Source: Anaerococcus pacaensis 9403502 (GTDB taxonomy: Bacteria; Bacillota; Clostridia; Tissierellales; Peptoniphilaceae). From it: a DNA stretch of 64,000 nt. Shown here piece after piece: positions 34,956-43,644 of the stretch (positions are counted from its first letter, which is position 1; each line of letters begins with the position of its first letter). The notes below the pieces were generated by a model. It ran no database searches. It was not told the origin of the DNA and saw only the letters and a list, made by a program, of their open reading frames with translations. Both the position numbers and the translations under genes were made by a program. The stretch spans positions 177,368-241,367 of the forward strand of contig HG326664.1 of the NCBI GenBank assembly GCA_000308255.3, in the 5' to 3' direction.

Positions 34956-36754
34956 ATTTCCTCCAAATTTATCAAATTAAATTCTATTTCTTCACTACTA
35001 AGGATTTCTATCTCACGCTTGTGACAAGTCATATATATCACTTGGCGATTTATCGTCAGGTCAAATAAGAAGAATAGGGCCTGTCTGAGTCTGTCTGTAT
35101 CATAGTTGATAAAGGCATCATCAAAAATCATAAAGCTATTTGATATATCAGAACTTATCGCAAAGCGCATAGCAAAGTTCATCTGGTCATAAAAACCAGT
35201 TGATAGCTGATCTAGTCCAATAAAATTGCCATCAGAGGTTTCAATCAAAGCTTCTAGTTTATCATCGTAATGAATATTTTTATACCTATCTTTGCTGATA
35301 CTTCTAATGATTTCTGTCACTTGCTCTTCGAAATCATGGCCTCTACTTGAATTTTCCGCTTGGATTTCTTCGATAGTAGTTATAGCAAGCTTTATAGCCT
35401 CGCGGTCAGTCTCCATTTGAGATAATTTTTCTTTTAGCTGGTCGAGTTTTTCTACTAGCAAAACTTCCTTGGCTAATTTTTCCTCAGCTGATGCGAGTTT
35501 TTTCTCTAAATCAAGGTTACTAGAGTTTAGTATCTCAAGGTCAGTTTCAAGATTTTTTATCTTTTCTTCTACCTTTCTGATATCAATACTTGCTATTTCT
35601 TCCATATTCGACTTATCCCTAGTCTTATCTTGATTTGCTAACACCCTTAGTATTTCTTCGATTTTTTCCTTTTGATAGGATAGCTCTATATATCTATCAT
35701 AGTCCCTATCCTTATTACTATACTTTTTATTAGTGCTTTCTGTAAGAGTTAATTTACTAAATATCAGTAGTATAGGCAGTGGGATAATTATGGCTAAGGG
35801 TATTAGGATGAAATTTTTGGTAAGAATGCTTACAAATAAGAGTACTGCAACAATTATAATATATAAAGATATATTAAATTTATTAGTTGGTTTATCATCA
35901 GAACTATTTGACTTACTATTAATTGGCCCAAGACTAGCAAGCTCTCCATTTACCCTATTTAGTTCATTCTTGTATTTGATTTCATCTTCTAGGTTCTTAT
36001 ATGCTACATTTGACCTATACGAATCCCTTTTTTGCCTTAAGTCCTTGAGTTGCTCTGTTTTATTTCTTATATCAGCCCTATTTTTGTCAACCTCCTTAAA
36101 GTCGTTATAATAACTCATTCGTAGAGCGTGAAGTTTAGAGAGGTCTCCTTCTAAATTAGCTATTTCGTTTTTTGTCTTGAGGTAAGGCTTGGCATAGGCC
36201 CTTTCTGTTCCAATTGCTTTGAGATTTTCATCTAACAACGCAATTGCTTCATTGGCAGAGAAATTATAATCACCCTGACTTATTAGCAATTCATTTATCT
36301 TTGCCCTAGCCGCTTCAGTCGTATCTTGATTTTGAAAGCTCGCTATTAAATTTTTATATAAGTCGTATTCTAGTCCCAGTAGGAATTCACCTGGGTGATT
36401 TAAATTTGATTTTTGACTTTCGACTACTTTCCTTAAGCTAAGATCATATATTTCATAATCCCCATTTGTAAAATCTCGGCTTATCCTATAATCAATCCCA
36501 TCTTTATTAAAAATGGCAAAACCAGCGTACTTATATGAACCAGTTGGCTGATATTTTTTCTGTTTGCTATTAAATTTTCTTACTCTGACCCCTTCATCAA
36601 AACCGTATAGAATACCTTCAATAAAGCTTGCAATAGTCGACTTACCAGACTCATTGTTGCCATAGATTAGATTAAAGCCACTATCAAAATCTATAATCAG
36701 ATCCTCAAATTGACCAAAAGCCATGATATTAATTGTCCTTAATCTAACAGTCAT
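34952..36754 (-). CDS. YhaN-like AAA ATPase with coiled coil and membrane segment
   Basis: The 600-aa protein resembles Bacillus YhaN. It has an N-terminal Walker A (NLIYGNNESGKSTIASFIEGI), a coiled coil interrupted by two hydrophobic stretches near residues 298-335 (LYIIIVAVLLFVSILTK and FILIPLAIIIPLPILLIF), a second coiled coil, and a C-terminal ABC signature (LSTGFYDQMNFAMRFAI) with Walker B (FMIFDDAFINYD). It is RAD50/SbcC-like but shorter. It overlaps the nuclease-like gene by four bases, so the pair probably forms an SbcCD-like, perhaps membrane-linked, complex. Confidence 0.82.
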   Translation of the reverse strand: MTVRLRTINIMAFGQFEDLIIDFDSGFNLIYGNNESGKSTIASFIEGILYGFDEGVRVRKFNSKQKKYQPTGSYKYAGFAIFNKDGIDYRISRDFTNGDYEIYDLSLRKVVESQKSNLNHPGEFLLGLEYDLYKNLIASFQNQDTTEAARAKINELLISQGDYNFSANEAIALLDENLKAIGTERAYAKPYLKTKNEIANLEGDLSKLHALRMSYYNDFKEVDKNRADIRNKTEQLKDLRQKRDSYRSNVAYKNLEDEIKYKNELNRVNGELASLGPINSKSNSSDDKPTNKFNISLYIIIVAVLLFVSILTKNFILIPLAIIIPLPILLIFSKLTLTESTNKKYSNKDRDYDRYIELSYQKEKIEEILRVLANQDKTRDKSNMEEIASIDIRKVEEKIKNLETDLEILNSSNLDLEKKLASAEEKLAKEVLLVEKLDQLKEKLSQMETDREAIKLAITTIEEIQAENSSRGHDFEEQVTEIIRSISKDRYKNIHYDDKLEALIETSDGNFIGLDQLSTGFYDQMNFAMRFAISSDISNSFMIFDDAFINYDTDRLRQALFFLFDLTINRQVIYMTCHKREIEILSSEEIEFNLINLEEI

Positions 36755-37761
36755 CTCTTTGTCCTTAATATAGCATCGAGACCTAGCTCTAGAGCCTTCT
36801 TGCTTATTTCATCATCCAATCCTTCAAGCTTTTCATTAAATCTAGACAAAAGCGAATCTGGATATAAATCTATGATATGAGATGGATTGTCTGTCATAAT
36901 TTCTACTATTTCACAAGACCTAGCGTTTATTTCTCGCCTTATCTTCTTCGAATCGATAGGCTCAGTAATTTTTAGATTGATTTTCACAAAATTTATCTTA
37001 TCTGTTAAGAGATTATTTATATAAGAAATTATCTCATCCTCATTTTCATAATCATCCGCATATATATCAAATTTATAAAACTTCATGAGAGCCGAATCGA
37101 TGTGCGAAATGTTTCCATTATCATATAATATATAGCCAAAATCCCCAGTATCCTTAAACGAAAATGGCTCAATGCTACCCGGATAATAACATCCATCCAC
37201 ACGGCCATGCTTATGAATATGGCCAAGACCTACATAAGAAAATCCCGTTTCTCTAAGTCTAACCGGATCTAGGTCGAGATATGATGTTGGATTTGGGAAA
37301 ATATCAGCGTGGGCAAGTAGAATATTAAAATAAGCTGGGTCTAGGTCTATATTATAGGGAAATTCATATGAATTAATCCTGTCCTTGTAGGAAAGCCCAT
37401 AGATACGAACTCCACTTTTTTCAAAAAATGATAGCTTATCTTCAGTAAAGATGTGGAGGTTATTGGGCTTATTATTTAAAAAAATGCTATTATAATCGTC
37501 AAAATAATCATGATTGCCCGTTACATAATATATATCTTTACCAAAATCAGCAAATACATCAAATATCCTAGCAAAATCAGCAGAAGATACAAAATTTCTC
37601 TCAAATAGGTCGCCAGCTATGAGCGCAAAGTCTACATCTTTGTTTGAATTAAAAATATTTTGAAAGCTTTCCCGAGACTTATCTCGTATCAGAGCTCCTA
37701 TGTCTGATTCGAACTTAAAAGGGGTGGCCAAATGGCAGTCAGCCAAATGGATAAATCTCAT
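36751..37761 (-). CDS. YhaO/SbcD-like DNA repair nuclease
   Basis: The 336-aa protein has Mre11/SbcD-type phosphoesterase motifs: FIHLADCHLATPF, ALIAGDLFERN, YVTGNHDYFDDY, LLAHADIFPN and VGLGHIHKHG. It is cytoplasmic and paired by overlap with the YhaN-like ATPase gene downstream, as yhaO and yhaN are in Bacillus. It probably processes DNA ends with that ATPase. The exact activity is inferred from the family. Confidence 0.87.
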   Translation of the reverse strand: MRFIHLADCHLATPFKFESDIGALIRDKSRESFQNIFNSNKDVDFALIAGDLFERNFVSSADFARIFDVFADFGKDIYYVTGNHDYFDDYNSIFLNNKPNNLHIFTEDKLSFFEKSGVRIYGLSYKDRINSYEFPYNIDLDPAYFNILLAHADIFPNPTSYLDLDPVRLRETGFSYVGLGHIHKHGRVDGCYYPGSIEPFSFKDTGDFGYILYDNGNISHIDSALMKFYKFDIYADDYENEDEIISYINNLLTDKINFVKINLKITEPIDSKKIRREINARSCEIVEIMTDNPSHIIDLYPDSLLSRFNEKLEGLDDEISKKALELGLDAILRTKR

Positions 37762-38327
37762 AGAAGATTGACACTTTCTATAAGTTTTTTGCCATTTTCA
37801 ATTTTAAAAACCGTAATAGACCCATTTTCTATCCAAAAGCTATCCCAATCGTTGATGTCTTTTAGTATCCAAAATAGACACGATTTGATAGCAAGCCCAT
37901 GTGATACGCACAAAACATCCTCATCTTTTTCGACCAATTCATCTAAAAATTCGCTAGTACGAGCTATTAGATCTCTCCTTGATTCTCCTGCAGGATAAGG
38001 ATGGCCAAAATAATCTGCTTTTATATCATCAAAAAAGCTAACATATTCTTTTTCAATATCTGCAAACAACCTACCCTTAAAATCACCAAAATTGAGCTCA
38101 TTCAGTCTCGCATCCTTGGTATATTCATCAAATCCAAGTAGCTCTGCAGTTTGCTGAGCGCGATAAAGGTCTGAAGTGTATACCCTATCAATATTATATT
38201 TCTTTAGGTTCTCACGAGTATTATCAAGCACTCCGAAGCCCGACTCATCTAGTATCGTATCATCCAATGAATAGTATTTATTTATATTTGCTTCACTTAG
38301 TCCATGTCTTACAAAAATTATTCTCAT
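37758..38327 (-). CDS. Histidine phosphatase (phosphoglycerate-mutase-like)
   Basis: The 189-aa protein opens with the catalytic RHG motif (IIFVRHGLSEANINKY), has the helix YTSDLYRAQQTAELL and a second histidine in VLCVSHGLAIKSCL. Such enzymes remove phosphate through a phosphohistidine; targets range from alpha-ribazole phosphate to small sugars and are not clear here. ATG 38327 is chosen because GGAG lies 7 nt upstream; a GTG two codons earlier overlaps that site. It heads the five-gene operon and overlaps the nuclease gene. Confidence 0.85.
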   Translation of the reverse strand: MRIIFVRHGLSEANINKYYSLDDTILDESGFGVLDNTRENLKKYNIDRVYTSDLYRAQQTAELLGFDEYTKDARLNELNFGDFKGRLFADIEKEYVSFFDDIKADYFGHPYPAGESRRDLIARTSEFLDELVEKDEDVLCVSHGLAIKSCLFWILKDINDWDSFWIENGSITVFKIENGKKLIESVNLL

Positions 38328-38365
38328 AATCACTCTCCTACTTATATTATAACAAAGATAGCTAC

Positions 38366-38392
38366 AAAAAGAGAGCCCCGGAGGGCTCCTCT
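38366..38392 (-). terminator. Terminator of the ABC exporter operon
   Basis: AGAGCCC and GGGCTCC-type arms form a hairpin, followed on the minus strand by TTTTT (38366-38370). It sits directly after the stop of the permease gene. Confidence 0.75.
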
Positions 38393-41300
38393 TATTCTAC
38401 ACCTGATCCCATGGCCTCAGCCATGTCGATATCCTTAAGCTTCCTATGAACTACTACTAGTAGTACTAGAGAAATAGCTATTGTGATTAGACCACTATAT
38501 ACAAATGGTCTAGGGTGGACACCATAAAATAGCATGATAGCTTCTGGAGCTACGACATAGATAATATACCTAAACATAGCATAACCTAAGACGTATCCCA
38601 CTAAGATGCCGAGGATGGTCAGGATAAATATTTCTCTAAAAATATAGCCTGTCACTTCTTTTGGATAAAATCCAAGGACCTTTATAGTAGCAAGTTCTCT
38701 TTTTCTCTCACTTACATTTATATTGATGAGGTTATAAAGTACTACAAGTGCGAGCATTACAGATATTAGGGTGATAACACCTATTACCAGGTTGAGGTTC
38801 GCTAAAAGTACATCCATAGAAGCATAAATCACTGATGCATTGATAATAGCTACTACCGCCGCTTCATCTTCTATATCTTTAATGACATTATCTGCATCAC
38901 CCTTTAGATAGTTGGCATTCATGATAGGAGTTTGGCCGGTAATACGAGTGAAACTATCAGCACTGATATAAATATAATCGCCCGTGTAGTTTTCTACGAT
39001 ATTGGATATAGGTAGTTTGTAAACTTCCCCATCTAGCCTATAGCTAATGCTATCTCCTATGGCAAGCCCCAGTTCTTTGGAGGCTTTTTCTGTAAGGACA
39101 GCATCTTCATTTGCGAGACTTACCGGATCTCCCTTTGGAGTACGAAGGGTGAGGAAATCCGTGAGTTTGTTATAATCTTCTGCTACTACAATATTCACGT
39201 CGCGACGCTTATCTTCATATCTGATATTTGCAGATTGGTATCTGATTGGAAGAGTCTTGTAAGCTTTCGTTTTTTCATTGAATGAAGCTATATCTTCATC
39301 ATTTGCCACTTCATCTAGCATTGCTATCACATCATAGTGGCCTATCTCATCTTGTTCGATGCGGACTGTTTCTGTGATACTATCTATCATAGCAAAGCCA
39401 AAGAATGTGAGCGCTGTACAACCACCCACGCCAAAAAGGGTCATAAACATTCTTGACTTGTATCTAAATATATTTCTAGCAGTTATCTTTTGCATAAAGC
39501 TCATCTTTTTCCAAATAGGGTCGATGCGCTCTAGCCAGATTTTTTTGCCGATATTTGGTGCCTTTGGTCTTAAAAGGCTAGCTGGTGTCTGGCTTACGGT
39601 TTCTTTTGAACTAAAATAAACAGTAAGCGCAATTAGGGCCACTGATAAGACTACAGCAAATATCATATAAGGTATTGTCATTCCATAATTGATACCAATA
39701 TTTCCAAAGCCAGATGAATAGGCATGTATGATGACATTTGAAATCAAATACCTACCTACTATAGCCCCTATTATCGAGCCAATTAGTGTTGGTATTATCC
39801 CGTATAGGTAAAATCTAGCTGAAATATCCTTATTAGAATAGCCCAATGATTTTAGTGTACCATTTATCGTACGTTGCTCATCGATGTAGCGTTTCATGGT
39901 GGTAAGAGTTACCAGCATGGCTACCAAATAGAAAAAGGTTGGGAAAACTTTAGTTAGTTCGTCCATGTTGAGGGAGTTTTGATAGTAGGTATTAATCCCT
40001 TCGTTGTCATAAACGGTTTCTATATCATATTCTGGGTCAGCCAGACGCAAGAGAGCATCCTTGCCTTCTTTTATTTCATCTTCGCCTTCTTCTATCTCAT
40101 CTAAGGCCTTGTCACGATTTTCCTCAAATTCCCTTTTTGCATCGGCGTACTTATCTTCTCCATCTAAGAGGTCTTGATATGAATCTTTGAGCTCTTTTTC
40201 GCCCTTAGCTTTTTCTTCCTCTAGTGTTTCAAGGCCTTCGTTGTACTCCGCCCAGCCATTATCTAGGCTCTGTCTACTAGCATTTATTTCTCTTAAGGCT
40301 TCATCTAGTTGATTTTGGCCGCTAGTCTTGTTTGCTTCAAGTTCTCTTCTACCTGCATTGAGACTTGCCCAACCATTATCGATTTCACGTTGACGAGCGT
40401 TTATCTCAGTGCTTGCCGCATCTAGTTTGGCTTTTTCTTCATTGTACCTGCTATCCAGCTCATTTTTATTGGCCTTATATTCGGCAAGGCCTGCCTCGTA
40501 TTTGGCTCTGCCAGCTTCGATATCTCGAATAGCAGATACTAGTTCATTTTGGCGGGTCAATAGCTCAGCTTTATTGGTAGTTACTTGGGTACGGCCTGCT
40601 TCGAGCTCTGCCCTCATCTCGTTTATTTTATTTGTATCCAAATCTGAATTTGTATTATCATTTCCAGCTGAAACCGCTCCATTGATTTGAGTTTCTAAAA
40701 GGTCGAGATCTTTGGCTTTTTGATCTAGTTCACTTAGGCCAGCTTCTATTTGAGCCTTGGCATTATTGTAGTCATTAATATTTTTATCAAGCTCTCTTTT
40801 AGCCTCATCTAGTTGATTTTTAGCTGCACTAAGCTCAGCTCGTGGGCCAGCAAACTCATTTTGTAGTCTCCTGTAACCTTGATCAAGGTCAGCTCTCGCA
40901 TTATCGATCTCTCTCTGGGCTGATGACAGATTAGCCTCGTTTTGTCTAAGCTCAGCCTCGGCGTTTGCAATTTCTTGGTTGAAATTTGTGAGATTTCTAT
41001 TGTATTCTGCCTTACCAGACTGAAGTTGATTCTCTCCATCCGCTAGCTCTGCTCTAGCATCAGCCAGTTCTGATTTTGCATTTGCTATCTCTGTATTAAA
41101 TTCTTTCTTGCCTTTTTCATAGTCTATGTAGCCTTGGTCAAGCTCTGCCCTAGCATCGGCGAGTTCTTTTTCAGCATCAGATATTTCCTTCTTGGCATCA
41201 TCGATTTCACCCTGGGCATCATCCAGTTCTTCATTGACATCAGACTTGATTCCAGCTAGGACCTCGCCAGGCCTATTAGCTAGGGCTTCTTCGATTTTTT

Positions 41301-42000
41301 CCTGCTTATCATAGACAAACTTACGGTAAGCAACATCGTGTAAATTCCTAGGAGCTTCCCTGTTGTAAACAATATTTGCCTCACCATACTTATCCGTATC
41401 AAAGTTATCTTCTAGTACATAAGCATAGCCATCAAGTTCCTTTTTGGCAGTGAAGGATAATTCCCTCATATCTTCCATAAAATAATCTGAAGTATGGAAA
41501 AATCCTACTAGCTTGTAATCAAGATTTGCCATCACCTCCTCATCTATCCTAGAGTTCTCAATATATGAAAAGTGTAGTTCATCCCCGATTTTATATGAAT
41601 CCATCAGGACAGCATCTAGGGCGATTTCATCTGTGTTTTCTGGCATCTTTCCTTCTACTATAACTGATTTTGGCAGGTCATTGTTATATGCTTTTAGTCT
41701 AATGAGGGTTTCATTGTCCATCAGGTCTGCAGTCTTTACCAAAGTCATCGTATTGACATCAGGATCTCTTTTAAGTATCAGCTCGTCCTCATAGTCCAGC
41801 CCATAGGTCGATCTGACTATAATATCAGGATGCCTATAGGTATCCATAGAGTAATTTAGGGTATTACGCATAGTTGTCCCAGATAACATCAGCCCTACGA
41901 CGACTGCTGCCGCAAGCCCTACCATTGTGGCAATGGATATGACCTTGCCCTTAGTATCCCTAATATCCCTTAGGATATTTTTCAAATAAGTGCTATTCAT
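38392..42000 (-). CDS. FtsX-family ABC permease with long extracytoplasmic coiled coil
   Basis: The 1202-aa protein has one membrane helix near the N-terminus (about residues 20-42), a MacB-like outer domain, and a long Ala/Glu/Leu/Arg-rich coiled coil (about 245-650) with repeats such as ELADARAELDQGY and NELDSRYNEEKAK. Two FtsX blocks follow, with helices near 690-830 and 1085-1190. This design is known in Firmicute exporters that may act across the wall; the substrate is unknown. ATG 42000 is taken as start; a GTG nine bases earlier is possible. The ATPase gene overlaps directly upstream. Confidence 0.85.
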   Translation of the reverse strand: MNSTYLKNILRDIRDTKGKVISIATMVGLAAAVVVGLMLSGTTMRNTLNYSMDTYRHPDIIVRSTYGLDYEDELILKRDPDVNTMTLVKTADLMDNETLIRLKAYNNDLPKSVIVEGKMPENTDEIALDAVLMDSYKIGDELHFSYIENSRIDEEVMANLDYKLVGFFHTSDYFMEDMRELSFTAKKELDGYAYVLEDNFDTDKYGEANIVYNREAPRNLHDVAYRKFVYDKQEKIEEALANRPGEVLAGIKSDVNEELDDAQGEIDDAKKEISDAEKELADARAELDQGYIDYEKGKKEFNTEIANAKSELADARAELADGENQLQSGKAEYNRNLTNFNQEIANAEAELRQNEANLSSAQREIDNARADLDQGYRRLQNEFAGPRAELSAAKNQLDEAKRELDKNINDYNNAKAQIEAGLSELDQKAKDLDLLETQINGAVSAGNDNTNSDLDTNKINEMRAELEAGRTQVTTNKAELLTRQNELVSAIRDIEAGRAKYEAGLAEYKANKNELDSRYNEEKAKLDAASTEINARQREIDNGWASLNAGRRELEANKTSGQNQLDEALREINASRQSLDNGWAEYNEGLETLEEEKAKGEKELKDSYQDLLDGEDKYADAKREFEENRDKALDEIEEGEDEIKEGKDALLRLADPEYDIETVYDNEGINTYYQNSLNMDELTKVFPTFFYLVAMLVTLTTMKRYIDEQRTINGTLKSLGYSNKDISARFYLYGIIPTLIGSIIGAIVGRYLISNVIIHAYSSGFGNIGINYGMTIPYMIFAVVLSVALIALTVYFSSKETVSQTPASLLRPKAPNIGKKIWLERIDPIWKKMSFMQKITARNIFRYKSRMFMTLFGVGGCTALTFFGFAMIDSITETVRIEQDEIGHYDVIAMLDEVANDEDIASFNEKTKAYKTLPIRYQSANIRYEDKRRDVNIVVAEDYNKLTDFLTLRTPKGDPVSLANEDAVLTEKASKELGLAIGDSISYRLDGEVYKLPISNIVENYTGDYIYISADSFTRITGQTPIMNANYLKGDADNVIKDIEDEAAVVAIINASVIYASMDVLLANLNLVIGVITLISVMLALVVLYNLININVSERKRELATIKVLGFYPKEVTGYIFREIFILTILGILVGYVLGYAMFRYIIYVVAPEAIMLFYGVHPRPFVYSGLITIAISLVLLVVVHRKLKDIDMAEAMGSGVE

Positions 42001-42002
42001 AA

Positions 42003-42704
42003 TTACCACTCAATATTTTCTATTGGGTCAGGATTTTCATTCAAATAATTTTCAACCACTCTTCCATCACGTAGCTGGATAACCTGGTCAGCCATTGGCT
42101 TGATGGCTGCATTGTGGGTGATAATGATGACTGTAGCACCTAGTTCTCTAGATGCATCTTGTAAGAGTTGCAAGATTTTTTTGCCTGTTTCATAATCTAG
42201 GGCCCCAGTTGGCTCATCGCATAGGAGCAGCTTTGGATTTTTGGCAAGAGCTCTAGCTATAGCAACTCTCTGCTGTTCACCACCAGATAGTTGAGATGGG
42301 AAATTGCCTTTTCTTTGTGATAGACCCACATTATCAAGAATCTCATCAGCATCGAGAGGATCATCCGATATTTCACTTGCTAGCTCTACATTTTCTAGAG
42401 CAGTCAGGTTTGGAACGAGATTATAATGCTGAAAAACAAAACCAACTTCATTGCGCCTATAGCGGGTTAGTTCAGTATCATTAAGCTTAGATAAGTCTTT
42501 GCCATCGATTAGGATTGACCCACTACTAGCGCGCTCCATTCCACCAAGTATATTTAAAAGCGTAGTCTTGCCAGCACCCGATGCCCCTACGATAACTAGT
42601 AGCTTGCCCTCATTTAGGTCAAAACTTATATCATCGTTAGCAACAATCTTAGCCTCGCCAGATTGATATTCTTTTCTTAAATCATTTAATTCAATATATG
42701 CCAT
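42003..42704 (-). CDS. ABC transporter ATP-binding protein (MacB/LolD type)
   Basis: The 233-aa ATPase has Walker [11 protein letters not shown]-loop [19 protein letters not shown], signature [15 protein letters not shown], Walker [13 protein letters not shown] and a switch His in IIITHN. It energises the FtsX-type permease encoded immediately after it. ATG 42704 has AAAGG upstream; a longer frame is not needed. No regulator gene is adjacent. Confidence 0.92.
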   Translation of the reverse strand: MAYIELNDLRKEYQSGEAKIVANDDISFDLNEGKLLVIVGASGAGKTTLLNILGGMERASSGSILIDGKDLSKLNDTELTRYRRNEVGFVFQHYNLVPNLTALENVELASEISDDPLDADEILDNVGLSQRKGNFPSQLSGGEQQRVAIARALAKNPKLLLCDEPTGALDYETGKKILQLLQDASRELGATVIIITHNAAIKPMADQVIQLRDGRVVENYLNENPDPIENIEW

Positions 42705-42764
42705 AATAGCCTTTCTATTATTCAAATTTATATATAAACTATACCAAAACTAAGGCTAAATTCA

Positions 42765-43433
42765 TTAGTGCTTGTTCATATCCTCGTACAATTTATTGAA
42801 ATTCCTATCTGTTATGAACCAATCAAATCTCACCCTGTACCTATGGGCATAGGGGTTAGTTTTTATAGATTTCATTGTAGCAAGAACATCTTCTGTACCA
42901 TATTTATCCACAAGCCTATCTATGCAAATCATATACTTGGGACTTGCCCATATATCATCAATAGGAAATACAAGATCATCCAAGCCATTCCAAGTATTTT
43001 GCCAAAAATCGTAGTCAGAAATATTATTTAAGTCTTTACTCTCATCAGTACTTGCTTGATTAGTACTTAGTAGTAGGTCCTTATCTATTTCATAAGAACT
43101 TACTTCTTCCTTAACTACTTCTACTTTTTGGCTATATTGACTGAGCTTAGCCTCATTTCCCTCAGTCTCCCAACGAACTATCACACCATTTTCACGTACA
43201 GGAAAACGCCTAATATAGCCCTCCTTAATTAGCTCATCTATCCCAGACCTAAAAGACTTTATCCCATCCTTGCTATGGGTAATCACCTCTTCATAATAAA
43301 TAACCCAATCTCCCGGCAAAGACAGGAAATAAGTAAGTATACCCTTGGCCTTAAAACTAAGGTTTTCATCCCTTAAATATCCATTATCCACCACAGTAAA
43401 ATTATCAGTCTTCTTCACTTTATTAGCTATCAT
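42765..43433 (-). CDS. Helix-turn-helix, replication-initiator-like protein
   Basis: The 222-aa protein starts with NFTVVDNGYLRDENLSFKAKGILTYFLSLPGDWVIY and GIKSFRSGIDELIKEGYIRRF. This winged-helix pattern is common in plasmid, phage and conjugative-element replication proteins. A middle linker is variable, and the C-terminus (KYGTEDVLATMKSIKTNPYAHRYRVRFDWFI) recalls DnaD-like tails. No other mobile-element gene is next to it. It lies beside the distal end of the CRISPR array and may be a leftover of an integrated element. Its function is unproven. Confidence 0.6.
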   Translation of the reverse strand: MIANKVKKTDNFTVVDNGYLRDENLSFKAKGILTYFLSLPGDWVIYYEEVITHSKDGIKSFRSGIDELIKEGYIRRFPVRENGVIVRWETEGNEAKLSQYSQKVEVVKEEVSSYEIDKDLLLSTNQASTDESKDLNNISDYDFWQNTWNGLDDLVFPIDDIWASPKYMICIDRLVDKYGTEDVLATMKSIKTNPYAHRYRVRFDWFITDRNFNKLYEDMNKH

Positions 43434-43482
43434 AACTCTTCTCCTTTATCTACATATAGAAAAAAGAGATAAATCTTCCCGT

Positions 43483-43512
43483 AAAAAAATCTACCATTTG
43501 TGTATGGTAGAT
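43483..43512 (-). terminator. Terminator for the CRISPR transcript
   Basis: ATCTACCAT pairs with ATGGTAGAT (9-bp stem, 6-nt loop). On the minus strand it is followed by seven T residues (43483-43489). It lies about 70 bp past the last degenerate repeat, in the direction of array transcription, and 50 bp before the next gene. Confidence 0.7.
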
Positions 43513-43578
43513 AAATTTATTGGTCATAATATTCGTCAAGGATCCATAAAGGAGTGCATATGATTAATTAACAAGATT

Positions 43579-43610
43579 ATTACAATCCTCATCTATGTGC
43601 TGGAGGTGAC
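43579..43610 (-). repeat. Decayed terminal CRISPR repeat
   Basis: This 32-nt stretch aligns with the array repeat without gaps. On the plus strand it keeps CAATCC and GGAGGTGAC and differs at about eight of 32 positions, mostly in the stem. It is followed by a 34-base interval before the first good repeat, the normal spacer length. It is the oldest, leader-distal repeat. Confidence 0.75.
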
Positions 43611-43644
43611 TACTACTACGACAAAAAAATAAGTGACGAAAGAC

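Noticed and set aside
40409..41039. Extra frames within the permease coiled coil
   Set aside because: They arise from the repetitive heptad codons on the other strand or in another frame, and nothing supports expression.
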